Shown here: positions 9,853-20,765 of the stretch, piece by piece | How the letters are laid out: each line of letters opens with the position of its first letter | Position numbering within the stretch: position 1 is the first letter of the stretch | DNA from: Basidiobolus meristosporus CBS 931.73 | Lineage: Eukaryota > Basidiobolomycota > Basidiobolomycetes > Basidiobolales > Basidiobolaceae | Assembly: GCA_002104905.1 (NCBI GenBank) | Contig: MCFE01000711.1 | Coordinates: 1 to 42,888, forward strand | DNA: 42,888 nucleotides | Reading direction: 5' to 3' | Notes under the pieces: generated by a model | Database searches by the model: none | Seen by the model: only the letters and a program-made list of their open reading frames with translations | Told to the model about the DNA's origin: nothing | Translations under genes and position numbers: made by a program

Positions 9853-12690
9853 TATCTCCGTTGAAAATTCAGTTGTACCTCAATTGCCAATTGTATTGAC
9901 CTATACAAGTCCCTATACCCTACACTAACATTAAGCCCAACCCCACACTCAACAAGTAGCTCCATAAAAATCCACCACTCAATAAGTATTTCTGCTGTAA
10001 TGCTCTGGTTTCATGACTTTGGCAGGAACCCAACAGCTTTATGCTACTGCTCATTCACTGGTTCCAACACGTTGTGGTAGGGTAAACATACCTCCCACAG
10101 ACAAGTTTATTCATATAGTCATTATGATATACTTATCCATATTTTATCTTATCAGTATTATCCCATTCTTCTTTTGCCCATATTATCAGTATTATCCCCA
10201 TATGATGTTTACCCTGATTAGTTATTAGCATTAGTTATCCCAGATGTTATTCAGCTTTGTGATCAGTATATGTATCTACATAAGGCAAGTACCCGCATCG
10301 GTACCTGTGACACATGACCTAGGTCTGTGTCACCATCCCTACCATTTCAATACCATATATGGTATTTCTATGTTGCACAGGTTTCAGACTACTGATTCCT
10401 GATTGGTTGAGTGTGCTGTGCCTTTTAGAACCTTCCAGGACATTCTTGGTATATTTTTAGCTCATAGTGATGTCATCAAGAATTTCACTGATACCTAGAA
10501 TCTTCTAGAACCTTGTCATTAGTAATCACTTGGCAATCAGGAAAAGTATCCAAGGGAAAGCAATCCCTCATCAATAAATCATCCCTTCTATCAGTAACAC
10601 TTCTACCTTATTGATTAGCAGTTGATCACTGCACCTGCCTTCAACAGTACATCTCAGACCTGCCATCAAGGAGCTTTTCAGGGTAGTGCACAAGACACAC
10701 AGAGGCCTTTGGAGACACTTGGAGCACCTAGGAAGCTAGAGAAGCAGGAGCTTTTACCATAGTGACATATTGGCAAAGATACCAGCAGTTTAGACACAGA
10801 GGTTATTGCACCCATCAGACACCTCACACACCTTGAGTTGTGTAGCTTCTCCCAGGAGTACCTCTACACCACCACAACATCATGATCTTCACCTGGCACT
10901 GCAAGGTCTAGCACCTCATCTGCCAGTCGTTGCAATAAATCCTAGCAATATTCAAGTGTGTTTTCTTGAGCACTGCTCTTGAAGAAGTGCTGCAACCTCT
11001 TGGTATGCCTATTAATATTCCAAAATTCCACTGAAGGCATTGTGTTAGTCTTTCAAGCTCTTGACATTGTAGCCTTGTCTGTCAGTGGGATCTCCACTCT
11101 GTTGACAATGGAGGATGTGGAAGCTGTGGTACACAAATTGCCTTTTCTGCAAACTCATCTACCTTGCTGGAGTGTACCTCAACTGGCTGCACTTCCAACT
11201 CTTGTGAAAACAACTGTTTTCTTGTTGGTAATTCCTCTTGGCTATGAAGGGATTCAGTCTGTTCTGAGCTTGCAGTGTTAATTGGCAAGAACTGCAGTTT
11301 TTTTGCATGCCTCCCTGTCTCAGGCTTGGGTAGACATTTTTCACTTTACCTTTTCCTTTATCACTGCCATGTCTTTCACTGCTACTTTGTCTGAGTGCTT
11401 CTTGCAATGAACTACATTCTCTCCTTGATAAATTCTACCCTGCTGCATCTGTTTTGGCCTGCTTGTCTCTTGCTGGCACTCTTCTGGCAACCAGATGTTT
11501 CATTTCCGCTTGTTTTGAGCTCTCAACCATAATTGTGACAGGTTCCTGTAAAAGCTGCTGGTTTTTATCACTGCCAGGTCCTTCACTACTACTTTGACTG
11601 AGTGCATCTTGAGTGGTACTACACTTTTTCCTTGATAAATGTTGTACTGGTGCATATGTGTCTGCCTGCTTGTCCCTAATTAGCACTCTTACAGCTAGCT
11701 GACATATCTTTGATGCTTGTCTGGAGCTTTTAGCCCTGCTTGTAACAGGCTCTTGATGGAGCCACTGGTTTTTAGCCATGGCACCCTTGTTCTCCTGGCT
11801 TTGATGGTCTCTGCTACTTGTACAATACTTTCTTAGCATTCCAATGCTGGCCCAAAATCTGTTTGCCCATTTGAATCCAGCATAATGCTCATGGAACAAG
11901 TCAAGGGCATTCTGCTTGGCCTTGAGTTTCTGATGGTCCCATGGTATGCCAGCCTTAAGGTGATGGAGTGCTAAACTTCTGATGGCCTCTTGTATATTAG
12001 CCCACTCTTCAATATTGCAATCAATGGCTTCATGGATCTTCAATGTCTTTTGATTTTTAGGCTTTGGTATAGACACCACAATGTCACCCTCACATGCTGT
12101 GATAGGTTTTTCTGTGGGCTTTATCTTTGGGCACTGTTGTAGTGCTTCAAAGACTGTACAGTGTTCCTCTGCTGTTAAAGTGGGAAATGGCTCAATTCTT
12201 GGCTGTAATATTGAGCTACTTGTATTCATTCTTTGCAGCAAAGATACTGCTTTCTCCACCTGGAATATTAATTGCTCTACACATATTATCTACTCATCCT
12301 GTTTCTGGACTATTTTGTGATTTCTCTGGGCCATTGAATCTATCCTATCATCCACTGCACCTAATTGCTTCATTAATGCATTGGTATGAGCTGACAACAT
12401 ACTTGCTAATATTGGCGGTGGTGGTGTTATGACAGCCACTTGCCGGTCTTCAACTAAGGCTACTACGTTTAATACTTTCTCATCTGCCTGAGCATAATGG
12501 TCAGCTTGTGGCTCCACAGAGGTTCTCAATTGCCCACTTGAGTGAGAGCCTGAGAAGTCCTCATTATTACCTTCAGTGGGTACATTGTTAACATAGCCTT
12601 TTTTGAATGTAGCCTCATTTGTTGTGTTGAATGTCAAAGCAAGCTGTTGACCAACTATTCTTCTGTTGCCATAAGCAGTAGGCTCACTGA
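9853..12690 (-). pseudogene. Q-rich partner gene of the CACTA-like element, copy II (interrupted by LTR B)
   Basis: The longest open stretch of this family is the 274-codon ORF at 11435-12259: KTLKIHEAIDCNIEEW, LKAGIPWDHQKLKAK, FKWANRFWASIGMLRKY. It then contains a duplicated module of about 68 residues, copy A about 11765-11560 and copy B about 11558-11355. Each module runs from (W/L)L(H)QEPVT through SSRQA/SSKQA, a basic (V)(R)DKQA, QHLSR(K/R)(K/E)C and SQSSSE to GSDK. The N-terminal ORF at 12290-12823 has VGQQLALTF and RIDSMAQRNHKIVQKQDE. Upstream of about 12690 the partner gene is fused by deletion directly to Tnp2, so the start codons of both and the promoter are gone. The C-terminal part lies left of LTR B. 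The protein is unrecognised. Confidence 0.7.
10073..10876. mobile_element. Solo LTR B, same family as A (804 bp)
   Basis: Starts TGTGGTAGGG and ends ACACCACCACA. It is flanked by ACGT (10069-10072) and ACAT (10877-10880). The uninterrupted site is seen in copy V near 28760 and in copy III near 20180. It shares blocks with LTR A, including TACCATATATGGTA, AACCTTCC and the AATAAATCAT region, but is shorter through internal deletion. It interrupts the partner gene of copy II. Confidence 0.8.
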
Positions 12691-13728
12691 TGTATAGTGA
12701 GTCTATCTCCCCTAACATAGTACCACAAATGAGCCCGGTAAAATCCCAGTATGCAATGAGACAATACCTGTTGAAGGAAATGCCAACAATACTTTGTGGA
12801 GCCAAGTGAGCCCAGTAATCCATTTACTGGTGAATGGTGTAATGTTGTGGTTAGAGAAGTGGTGTGTTTCCACTAATATCAGTAATGGGGGCTTTGAGGA
12901 TTTATTACTACTACTTGCCAAAATCACTCTGGGATGCAACTTGCCATTTACATGGTAGAAGTGGACAACTGTCATGTGGCTGGCAACATATGATCCAGAG
13001 ACTTTCCTGATTCCAGCATATGGTAACAGATGCATGGCACTCACATCCAAAAATGCTACCATTGCAATGTGTCCAAATTGTCAGGATTCCACCACCATTG
13101 AGGGAAGATATTGTTTACACTCCAGACATATTCCAATACTACACTGTCTAAGGAAGCTCATGCAGTCCAACAAATATTGCAAAGCTATACAGTATTATGC
13201 TCAATATCAATCATGTGCACACATATCCAATATATTTGATGACAAACATTATAAACAGCTAAGAATCATGGGCTACTTTGAAGGTATGTATGACCATGTC
13301 TTTGCCTTAGCACTTGACAGATTCTCATTGAGCAAGTACTCTACCAGCAAATCCTGCTGACCAATAATTCTCATCAATATGAATCTGCTGCCCATCTTAT
13401 GGTATTAAGCAATAATCTGATGGTAGTCTCACTGGTATCTAGGCCTAAATCACCATCCAACCTGGATAGCCACCTTTATCCATTGCAGATTGAGTTTTAT
13501 ATGCTTTCCAGTGGGATAACAGTCAATGGCTGTCATTTAAAAGGGCATATTATTATCTGCAGTGGAGATACCCCAGCCATCAGCAAGATAGCAGGTTTTT
13601 TTTGGTCACAATGGATGGTATTGCTGTTGAATGTGTGGGATCTAGGGGATTTACTCCATAACTCTCACACATAATTAATATTAGCCAAACATAAGCACTA
13701 AGAAAATCATCTTAATAATATGCGCTTC
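12690..13728 (+). pseudogene. Tnp2-type transposase fragment, copy II
   Basis: ORFs at 12974-13360 and 13399-13674 carry TYDPETFLIPAYGNRCM, CPNCQDSTTIEGRYC, IFDDKHYKQLRIMGYFEGMY, LDRFSLSKYSTSKSC, then RPKSPSNLDSHLYPL and HIIICSGDTPAISKIAGF. The last two correspond to the Tnp2 G-P-K-x-P-x-x-(L)DSFLYPL and ..GD.PA.. blocks of the catalytic region. The N-terminus is deleted. The copy stops at the head-to-head junction near 13728. Confidence 0.8.
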
Positions 13729-14990
13729 TACATGATGGCCATTTACCATATCCTGCTGGAAAGCTTACAAAATTCATCCAGCAATGGCTACAGGTAGCTA
13801 TCCAGGTTGGATGGTGATTTAGGCCCAGATACTGGTGAGACTTCTATGATATTATTGCTCTAATACCATAAGATGGGCGGCAGATTCAGGTTGATGAGAA
13901 TCAGTGGCCAGCAGGATTTGCTGGTAGAGTACTTGCTTAATGAGAATCCATCAAGTGCTAAGGCAAAGACATGGTCATATATATATTCAAAGTAGCCCTT
14001 GCTTCTTAGCTGTTTGTAATATTTGCCATCAAATATATTCAATATGTTTGTGCTTGATTGATACTAAGTGTGGTACTGTATAGCTTTGCAATATCTGTCA
14101 GACTGCATCAGGTTCCTCAGACAGGGTATGACCAGAACATATCTGGTGTGTGAGCAATGTTTTCCCTCAATGTTGGTAGATTCATGACAATTTTGACATG
14201 TTGCAATGGTAGCATTTTTTGATGTGAATGCCATGCAACTGTTAACACATGCTGGAATCAGGACAGTCTCTGGATCATAGGTTTCCAGCTATATGTTGGT
14301 AATCCACTTGTACCATGTACATGGTAAGTTGCATCCTGGTATGATTTTGGCAAGAAGTAGTAATAAATCCTCAAAGCCCCCATCACTGATATTAGTTGAA
14401 ACACGCCACTTCTCTAGCCACAACATTACATCACTCACTAGTAGATGGAATACTGGGCTCACTTGGCTCCATAAAGTATTCTTGGCATTTGTTTCAATGG
14501 GTGTTGTCTTATTGCATATAAGGATTTGACTGGGCCCATATGTGGCATTGTTGTTAGGGGAGTTAGGCTCAAAATCCATCAGAGAACCTTCTTTGTCAGA
14601 GCTATCACCCTGTGTGCCATATTCAGAAGGCTGAGGTAAGCCTAAAGGCATCACAAACTCACCTGACTCAGTTTGCACAAGGTGACAAAGATGGCCAGGT
14701 GCCAATATAGAAGTATAAACTGGCCAGCAAGATAATGTTAGTGCAGTAGTGACCAATAAATGGTCAAATATGACTTGGGTGGCAAAGCACTGGCCATGAT
14801 CCATGTAGTACTTCCTATGCTGCCTGCATGCTTCATGGCCAAGAAGCTTGCCACAATAGCCACATGGTCTTTTTTCTCTTCCCTTACACCATTGATTCAA
14901 AGTAGTCTTGTCCATGGGGCAAACAACTTGACCTTCAACAATGTAACTCTATTATATCACTTTTTGGTTAATACTCATGTAACATAAGAC
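13729..14990 (-). pseudogene. Tnp2-type transposase, N-terminal half, copy III
   Basis: The best Tnp2 N-terminus in the window is the ORF 14289-14915. It starts MDKTTLNQWCKGREKRPCGY with a Cys/His motif (CGYCGKLLGHEACRQHRKYY), as in fungal CACTA transposases that open with a putative zinc-binding segment. Then come an acidic Ser/Pro-rich linker and FEDLLLLLAKIIPGCNLPC. After stops, the ORF 13860-14042 continues with NIFDGKYYKQLRSKGYFEY and LDGFSLSKYSTSKSCWPL. The gene is cut at the head-to-head junction near 13728. The Harbinger element sits 96 bp upstream of the start, in the divergent promoter region. Confidence 0.8.
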
Positions 14991-15307
14991 AGTCTTGTAT
15001 TTGAGACATTGGACTTGTTCTGTTGGATAGTGCCACATAGTGCCAGCCTGTTTATGGTGCCGGATCAATCTGGCACTCTACGGCACTATCTGGCACTATA
15101 ATTTCTACCATGATGCCAGTGGTATGATACAGTTACTGGTAATTTTACTCAATCTTACTTATGTTGCTCAGAATAGTGCTTTCCTTGCTTTATTTACACT
15201 TCATAATGCTCCAGACACATTTCTCTCAGTGGATGACTTCTTGTATGAACATACTGTGCATTAATAAGTATCTTAACTATTTTACCTAGTCTGCTGTTTT
15301 CTCATAT

Positions 15308-16060
15308 TTATGACTTTCCTCTGTATTCACCTGCCAATATGCTGAATCTCTTCAGATATCCAAATGTGTGCTCTACCCTCACTCTGAAATGATTAAATAT
15401 CCCATTGTAGAGCTTCTGCTTCCTGCTAAGCACACCATTTCTTGGCTTCCTATAAGCTGTAATACATCCTAATCTCTGACAATCCTCTTCTATAAAGAAT
15501 AAGTCTGCCATACATTTCTCCCCTCTACTGAGTTCAGGATGATTCTCTACCCAGAGTGCTTTGTCATGCCTACTTCCAGCAAATGGCCCACTAAACCAGA
15601 TGATGTTACCCTCAATGTCAGACAGTGCTTGAAACTTCACACAGTGTGCCTTGTACTTGCCAGAATAAAAGTGCCTCTGCCCTCTAGAAGGTCTGTTAAT
15701 CCTCACTGGGAAGGTATCCAAAATACTCCTGATATGGAAACTGTTGCTGAACACTCTGGGATATGGAAGTCTATTGGAGCTTCTGAACCTAGTATTCCAA
15801 GCTTGCTCTAAGTCATTCATACCCTCTGCAAGGTGGTTCTCAATTGCTGTCAGCTGGGAATGAAAGCTTCTAGGACTTTTGTTGCCATGGATGGTGGGAT
15901 GAAACCTTGTAGGGCAATAGTTCTTGTAATAGCAGAGAAGCTTAACAAGGGATCTCCTTGAGTAAATTGGGGTTGATGGTCCACAGTACTTGGAATAGCT
16001 CTCTTCTAGTGTGTCAAAAGGAATCCAGTGGTAGTAATGGGATTGATGAGAAAAGACCAT
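15308..16060 (-). CDS. Harbinger-like DDE transposase (DDE_4-type endonuclease)
   Basis: A 250-codon frame without stops. The catalytic layout of HARBI1/PIF-type nucleases is visible. The first Asp is in ILDTFPVRINRP (about residue 114), followed by YSGKYKAHCVKFQALSD. The second Asp is in GPFAGSRHDKALW (about 165). The Glu is in RVRVEHTFGYLKRFSIL (about 232). The N-terminal part (SKYCGPSTPIYSRRSLVKLL) resembles a helix-turn-helix-bearing leader. Such enzymes cut and paste elements at short targets. Family members are often 350-400 residues, so the N-terminus may extend through an unseen exon or be shortened. The open frame contrasts with the decayed CACTA-like genes around it, but function is not shown. 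Confidence 0.85.
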   Translation of the reverse strand: MVFSHQSHYYHWIPFDTLEESYSKYCGPSTPIYSRRSLVKLLCYYKNYCPTRFHPTIHGNKSPRSFHSQLTAIENHLAEGMNDLEQAWNTRFRSSNRLPYPRVFSNSFHIRSILDTFPVRINRPSRGQRHFYSGKYKAHCVKFQALSDIEGNIIWFSGPFAGSRHDKALWVENHPELSRGEKCMADLFFIEEDCQRLGCITAYRKPRNGVLSRKQKLYNGIFNHFRVRVEHTFGYLKRFSILAGEYRGKS

Positions 16061-16435
16061 TCAGATGAGTAAGTCATATTAAAATTGGTGGATGATTGTA
16101 TGGAGGCAGTTTGAATCAATTTAGCGCAATCTGTGTTATTTATCTGATTTTTAATACATTATGGTTAAATCTCCATCAATTGCCATGTATCCCATCAATA
16201 TGTCGCAAAAATCATCCCAAACAATGCCTTGGTACTTTTATTGATGCTTTAATCAGAGGTCTATAATCAAATAGGAAATCTGTGATTGATGTGATCAGAT
16301 CCGTGTCAATGCAATCCAAGATGCATCATGCATAATATATGGAAAATTCAACAATCACATTAGTTTTCATATGTATTTCATACAAGACCAGGTTGATGCC
16401 AATATACTGCTGTATAAGTCTCCAAATCCATTGCT

Positions 16436-17668
16436 ATGGTCCCCATACTAAGCCTCAACTCATCTTTAGTACAACCCAGACAAAACCCATCCCCCAGCTC
16501 ACAAGCGCAGTCCGGACCGGAAAAGTCAATGTTGGATCCGTTCAAGTTCTTGCCAAATGATTTTAGTATGGCCCAGGTGTCTATGATGAGCCTTCATACA
16601 GATATTTGGGCACTACTGATTAATCTAACAGGACTAGATAGCTCAGAGAGTTGACAAAGATGGAAGAATTTGAGTAGAAAGCTGTAGCATGAGTTCTACA
16701 TCAAGATGCCAGCTGATGTATGTAAGAAGATATATAACAAGACAAGTATTGAAGTCAAGAATGAGCTGAGAGTGAGGGGATTTGACAAAGAAGCTGCACG
16801 GGAATGATTTTGCGTGCAGTTTGCACAGTACGGGCTGGACACGTCCATTTGTGCCTCAACTTTGGGAACCAAAGAGATTTTGAATGAGTTTTTGCCTCAA
16901 ATGACTAATGTACTACGTGATATATTAGTAGAGATAAGTGGCTTCCAAGAGCAATATACACAGTACTCATCCAGGCAACAGCTCCAAAGTATCAGACGGA
17001 GGGTAAGTGAATACCTTGAGGAATCAGATGGTGAGCTTCAGGAGGAAGAATACAGACCGGAAGCAACATTGTCCAGATTGCGCCAGCATGCCTTGCTGGA
17101 TTCCCTACCATCTCTTGCAACCACAGCGCACCGGCGCACATCAGTCCAGACCACGCCAACACCCTTTACCAGAACGCCCCGCATTGAGTCAATGCGCGTG
17201 CTTCAGAGCAAAACTATGAGAACTTGCCAAACTGCTCATTTAGACACAAGTCCATTGGAGCGGACCAAGTTGCGTCAACATGCAGCATCACATTGAACAC
17301 AGCCAAGGGCCATCTCAATGTGTCCAGGCGCGCCTGCGCATGCCATTTTGCCTGACCATCAGCAAGTTACTTCTGGTGAACTGACTGATGATAACCAACA
17401 TGAAGTGCCTCAACCACCAGAGCCCTTAGCAAGTAAAAGAACACATCAGCACGTGGCACTACAGGCCAGTTCAGCTGGTTCAGTTGGAGCAATTCAGCAC
17501 GGCCAAGCTGCAGCATTGCACTCATCAACTAGGAGGCAAAATACTGACTACAAATACACAAGTTGCCAAGATGATAGTCAGCCAGGAAGTAGTAAAGGTG
17601 TGCAAAGTGAGTCACTACCAAATGCTTCAGTAGTAATCCCTGTGAGAAAAAAACCCAGGAGAAGATGA
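16436..17668 (+). pseudogene. Accessory ORF of the Harbinger-like element, copy 1
   Basis: Transcribed divergently from the transposase. Blocks include SGPEKSMLDPFKFLPNDFSM and SLHTDIWALLINLTGLDSSE (16436-16654), then the 160-codon ORF 16814-17296 with STLGTKEILNEFLPQMTNVL, QEQYTQYSSRQQLQSIRRRV and an acidic EESDGELQEEEYR. The ORF 17318-17668 has LHSSTRRQNTDYKY and ends KKPRRR. Stops at about 16653, 16807 and 17296 break it. PIF/Harbinger elements usually carry a second gene for a DNA-binding (often Myb-like) protein that aids nuclear entry. I cannot confirm a Myb fold. The basic KKPRRR tail would suit a nuclear signal. Copy 2 preserves the first half without the early stop. Confidence 0.65.
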
Positions 17669-18410
17669 TGCAATTGCTTTGAATTGCTCACATGTCTAAT
17701 GATCCCAACAACCCATTTTTTTTGCGATCTGAATCAATCCATTGCAAATCAGTGATCATCAAATTTTTGATATAAGTAATATCAAGGTCGTCTCACATTT
17801 GAGACAGAACCCCTATAAATAAACACCCTGCATATATATACGTCTTCTGTAATACCAGTGCAGCTATTTGATCTATTTCACACCTACACAATTGCTTGTG
17901 TGCTAGCTATGACACCTTGTCCAATCACTAGGATCAGGGATTTACTTGCTCAATGGGCAAAATGGGATATTTGATGGCAAATCAGGTAGCTTTTTCAGTA
18001 GGCAATGAGCCAATTGGGGGCTGCCAGCTTCAGGATACTTTTGGACCAATTAACCACTGAGATACCGTCCAATTGGAGTGAGGGTAACCAAAATGGTAAG
18101 TATCAGTGTAGTTTATAGTGTGATACACATTTATTTCCATTTACATTAAAGGAACATATCCAAATACCGGATCTTACCTGCCATCAAAGCAGTATCCAAT
18201 TGCGCACATGATGCAAACATTACAAGTTGGTGCAATCATCCATGCCAACCTCATTGTGTCAGATTGTCCATAGTGTGCAAGATTGTCCCACATAGTGCTA
18301 AATTGTCCAAGAACAATCCTGCCTTCTGGTAGCTATTATAGCACGCCCAATCACTCTTTATAACCGCGGATTGCGCCGCATGCCCTGGCACGGTACAATG
18401 GAACAAGTCT
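17669..18410. other. Non-coding right part of Harbinger-like copy 1
   Basis: No gene. The stretch is shared with copy 2 (for example CTATGACACCTTGTCCAATC at about 17908 and again near 22568) and ends in the terminal inverted repeat. AGATTGTCC-like short repeats cluster at 18255-18320. Confidence 0.6.
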
Positions 18411-18539
18411 ATTGCACCTACATGAATGTAAGATTCAATGATGGCCTGCCATAGTAAGCATTATAAATAAAGTTGTGGCACCACATACACATGTACATGT
18501 AGCACTGTTTCCCCTTTTGTTTGACTCACTTCCACATAT

Positions 18540-20373
18540 ATGCTGCCAAAAAATAAAGCAAAGTTGTCTGGTTCCTAACCAAATCCCACCACCAACAGCA
18601 ATAGAAGAACGGTTGGACAGCAGCTTGCTTTGACATTCAGTGCAACATGCAGGGCTACGTCCAAAAAAGGCACTGTGGACAGTGTGCCCATTGAAGGTAA
18701 TAATGCAGACTCCTCAGGCTCTCAGTCAAGTAGGCAATTGAGAACCCCTGCAGAGCCACAAGCTGACCTTTATACTGAGGCAGATGAGAATGTAGCAAAC
18801 TCAGTACCCCCAGTTGAAGATCAGCAAGTGGCCATGATAACATCACCACCACCCATATTAGCAAGTATGCTGCCAGCTCATACAAATCCATTAATCAAGC
18901 AACTAGGTGCAGTGGCTAATAGGATAGATGCAATGGCCCAGAGAAATAAGGAAATAGTCCAGAAACAGGATGAGCAAATAATACATGCTGAGTAATCAAT
19001 ATCCCAGGTAGAGAAAGCAGTATCTTTGCTGCAATGAAGGAACTCAAGTAGCTCAATGTCTCAGCCAAGAGTTCAGCCATTTCCTGATGTGACAGCAGAG
19101 GAACACCATACAGTCTTTGAAGCACAACAACAGTGCCCAAAGATAAAGCCCACAGAGAAACCTATCATAGCATGGGAGTAAGACAATGTGGTGTTTCTAC
19201 CAAAGCCTAAAAATCAAAAGACATTGAAGATTCACAAAGCAGTTGAGTGCAATAATGAAGAGTGGGCTAATAAACAAGAGGCTGTCAGAAGTCTAGCACT
19301 CCATCACCTCAAGGCTGGCATACCATGGGACCATTGAGAACTCAAGGCCAAGCGCTTGAGTTGTTGCGTGAGCATAATCCTGGATTCAAACTGGCAAATA
19401 GATTTTGGGCCAGCATTGGTATGCTAAGACAGTATCTTAAGAATAGCAGAAACTATCAAAGGCAGAAGAACAAGGGTGCCATAGCTAAAAACCAGCTGCT
19501 TCCTCAAAAGCCCATTACAAGCAGGGCCAAAAGCTCCAGACAAGCATCAAAGAGATGTCAGGTAGCTGGAAGAGTGCCAATTAGGGACTAGCAGGTAGAC
19601 ACAGATGCACCAGCACAACATTTATCAAGGAAAAAGCATAGTATGACTCAAAAATTACCCAGTCAAAGTAGCAGTGAAAGATCTGGCAGTGATAAAGAAA
19701 AAGCTAAAGGGAAAAGTGCCTACCCAAGCCTGAGACAGGGAGGCATGCAAAAAAAACTGCAGTTCTTGCCAATTAACGCCACAAGCCTGGAACAAACAGA
19801 ATCTCATCATAGCCATGAAGAATTACAAACAAGAAAACAGCTGTTTTCACAAGAGTTGGAAGCACAGCCAGTTGAGCTACATTTCAGCAAGGTAGATGAG
19901 TTTGCTGAAAAGGCAATGTGTCTACCACAGCCTCCACAGCATCCACATCCTCCATTGTTGACAAAGTGGAGGTCCTACTGACAGACAATGCTACAATGTC
20001 AAAAGCTTGAAAGACTATCACAATGCCTTCAGTGGAATGTTGGAACATTAGTAGGCACACCAAGAGGTTGTAACACTTCTTCAAGAGCAGTGCTCAAGAA
20101 AATGCACTCAAATATTGCAAGGATTTATTGCAAAGACTGACAGATGAGGAGCTAAGCCTTGCAGTGTTGGCTGAAGACCAGGATGTGTGGGAACCAGTGA
20201 ATGAACAATGGCATAAAGCTGTTGGGTTCCCGCCAAAGATGTGGCACCAGAGCATTACAGCAGAAATACCTGTTGAGTGTGGGGTAGGGCTTAATGGTAG
20301 TGTATGGTATAGAGACTTGTATAGGTCAATACAATTGGCAATTGAGTTACAACTGAAGTTCCAACGGAAATAA
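18540..20373 (+). pseudogene. Q-rich partner gene of the CACTA-like element, copy III
   Basis: Full-length but broken by about a dozen stops or frame changes. The start region reads MLPKNKAKLSGS. The ORF 18630-18995 matches the N-terminus (KGTVDSVPIEGNN, ILASMLPAHTNPLIKQLGAV, RIDAMAQRNKEIVQKQDEQI). The ORF 19325-19591 gives FKLANRFWASIGMLRQY. The ORF 19643-19981 gives SSERSGSDKEKAKGK and QTRKQLFSQELEAQPVEL. The C-terminal ORF 20128-20373 gives QRLTDEELSLAVLAEDQDVW and EPVNEQWHKAVGF and fixes the natural stop. The C-terminal block is repeated almost unchanged in copy V, so the C-terminus was under protein-level constraint. Confidence 0.7.
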
Positions 20374-20703
20374 ATCAATTTGTTTGCATGAAAAGTAAGT
20401 GAAACTGTTGGGTCAGGAAGTAAGGAGTATGAAAAAGAGGTAATAGCCAATCAATTCACACAAATGTAGGAGGCAATAGTGTGTCAGCAATCAGAAAGTG
20501 AGCAAATTGGCAGGGAACCAATCAAAAGCCACTTATATATTGTTGTGATGAAAAATTTTGACTTAATTTTTGGGAAATCTGGGGTGCAAATATTTTTCAA
20601 TGGTCTCTGGATGGTGGCCTGGTGGGATCACTACCTCTTAGTCACAGGGCTTTAACTTTGTAACAACCCTTTGATGGGATCATCTCAAAAATCTTTCATA
20701 GGT
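20374..20703. other. Partner-gene-side end of CACTA-like copy III
   Basis: Non-coding end with the inverted subterminal repeats TGGTGGGATC and TGATGGGATC and the terminal TTTCATAGG. It is directly followed by the truncated Harbinger copy 2. Confidence 0.65.
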
Positions 20704-20765
20704 AGGTCCCTATACCAAGTCCCAACTCATTTTTAGTACAACCCAGACTAAACCCATCCCCCAGC

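Larger units (their letters stand above)
15011..18410. mobile_element. PIF/Harbinger-like DNA transposon, copy 1 (3400 bp)
   Basis: The ends are GGACTTGTTCTGTTGGATAG and, inverted, AGACTTGTTCCATTGTACCG. Each is flanked by ATT (15008-15010 and 18411-18413). The empty site is readable in copy IV near 27570 (TTTGAGACATTGCACCTACA). The element carries a DDE transposase on the minus strand and a decayed accessory ORF on the plus strand, transcribed divergently. The left end has repeated GTGCCACAT/AGTGCC motifs; the right end has AGATTGTCC/AGTGTGC repeats. Confidence 0.85.
8448..20703. mobile_element. Inverted head-to-head pair of CACTA-like copies II and III
   Basis: The left boundary is CCCTATGAAAAATTATAGTG at 8448 and the right boundary is the reverse complement (…TTTCATAGG) at about 20702. 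Both are the partner-gene side of the element. Copy II (partner gene minus, Tnp2 plus) meets copy III (Tnp2 minus, partner gene plus) at about 13728. The four bases outside each end are AGGT (8444-8447 and 20704-20707), which may be a target duplication or chance. Inside lie solo LTRs A and B and the 3.4-kb Harbinger-like element. Confidence 0.65.
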
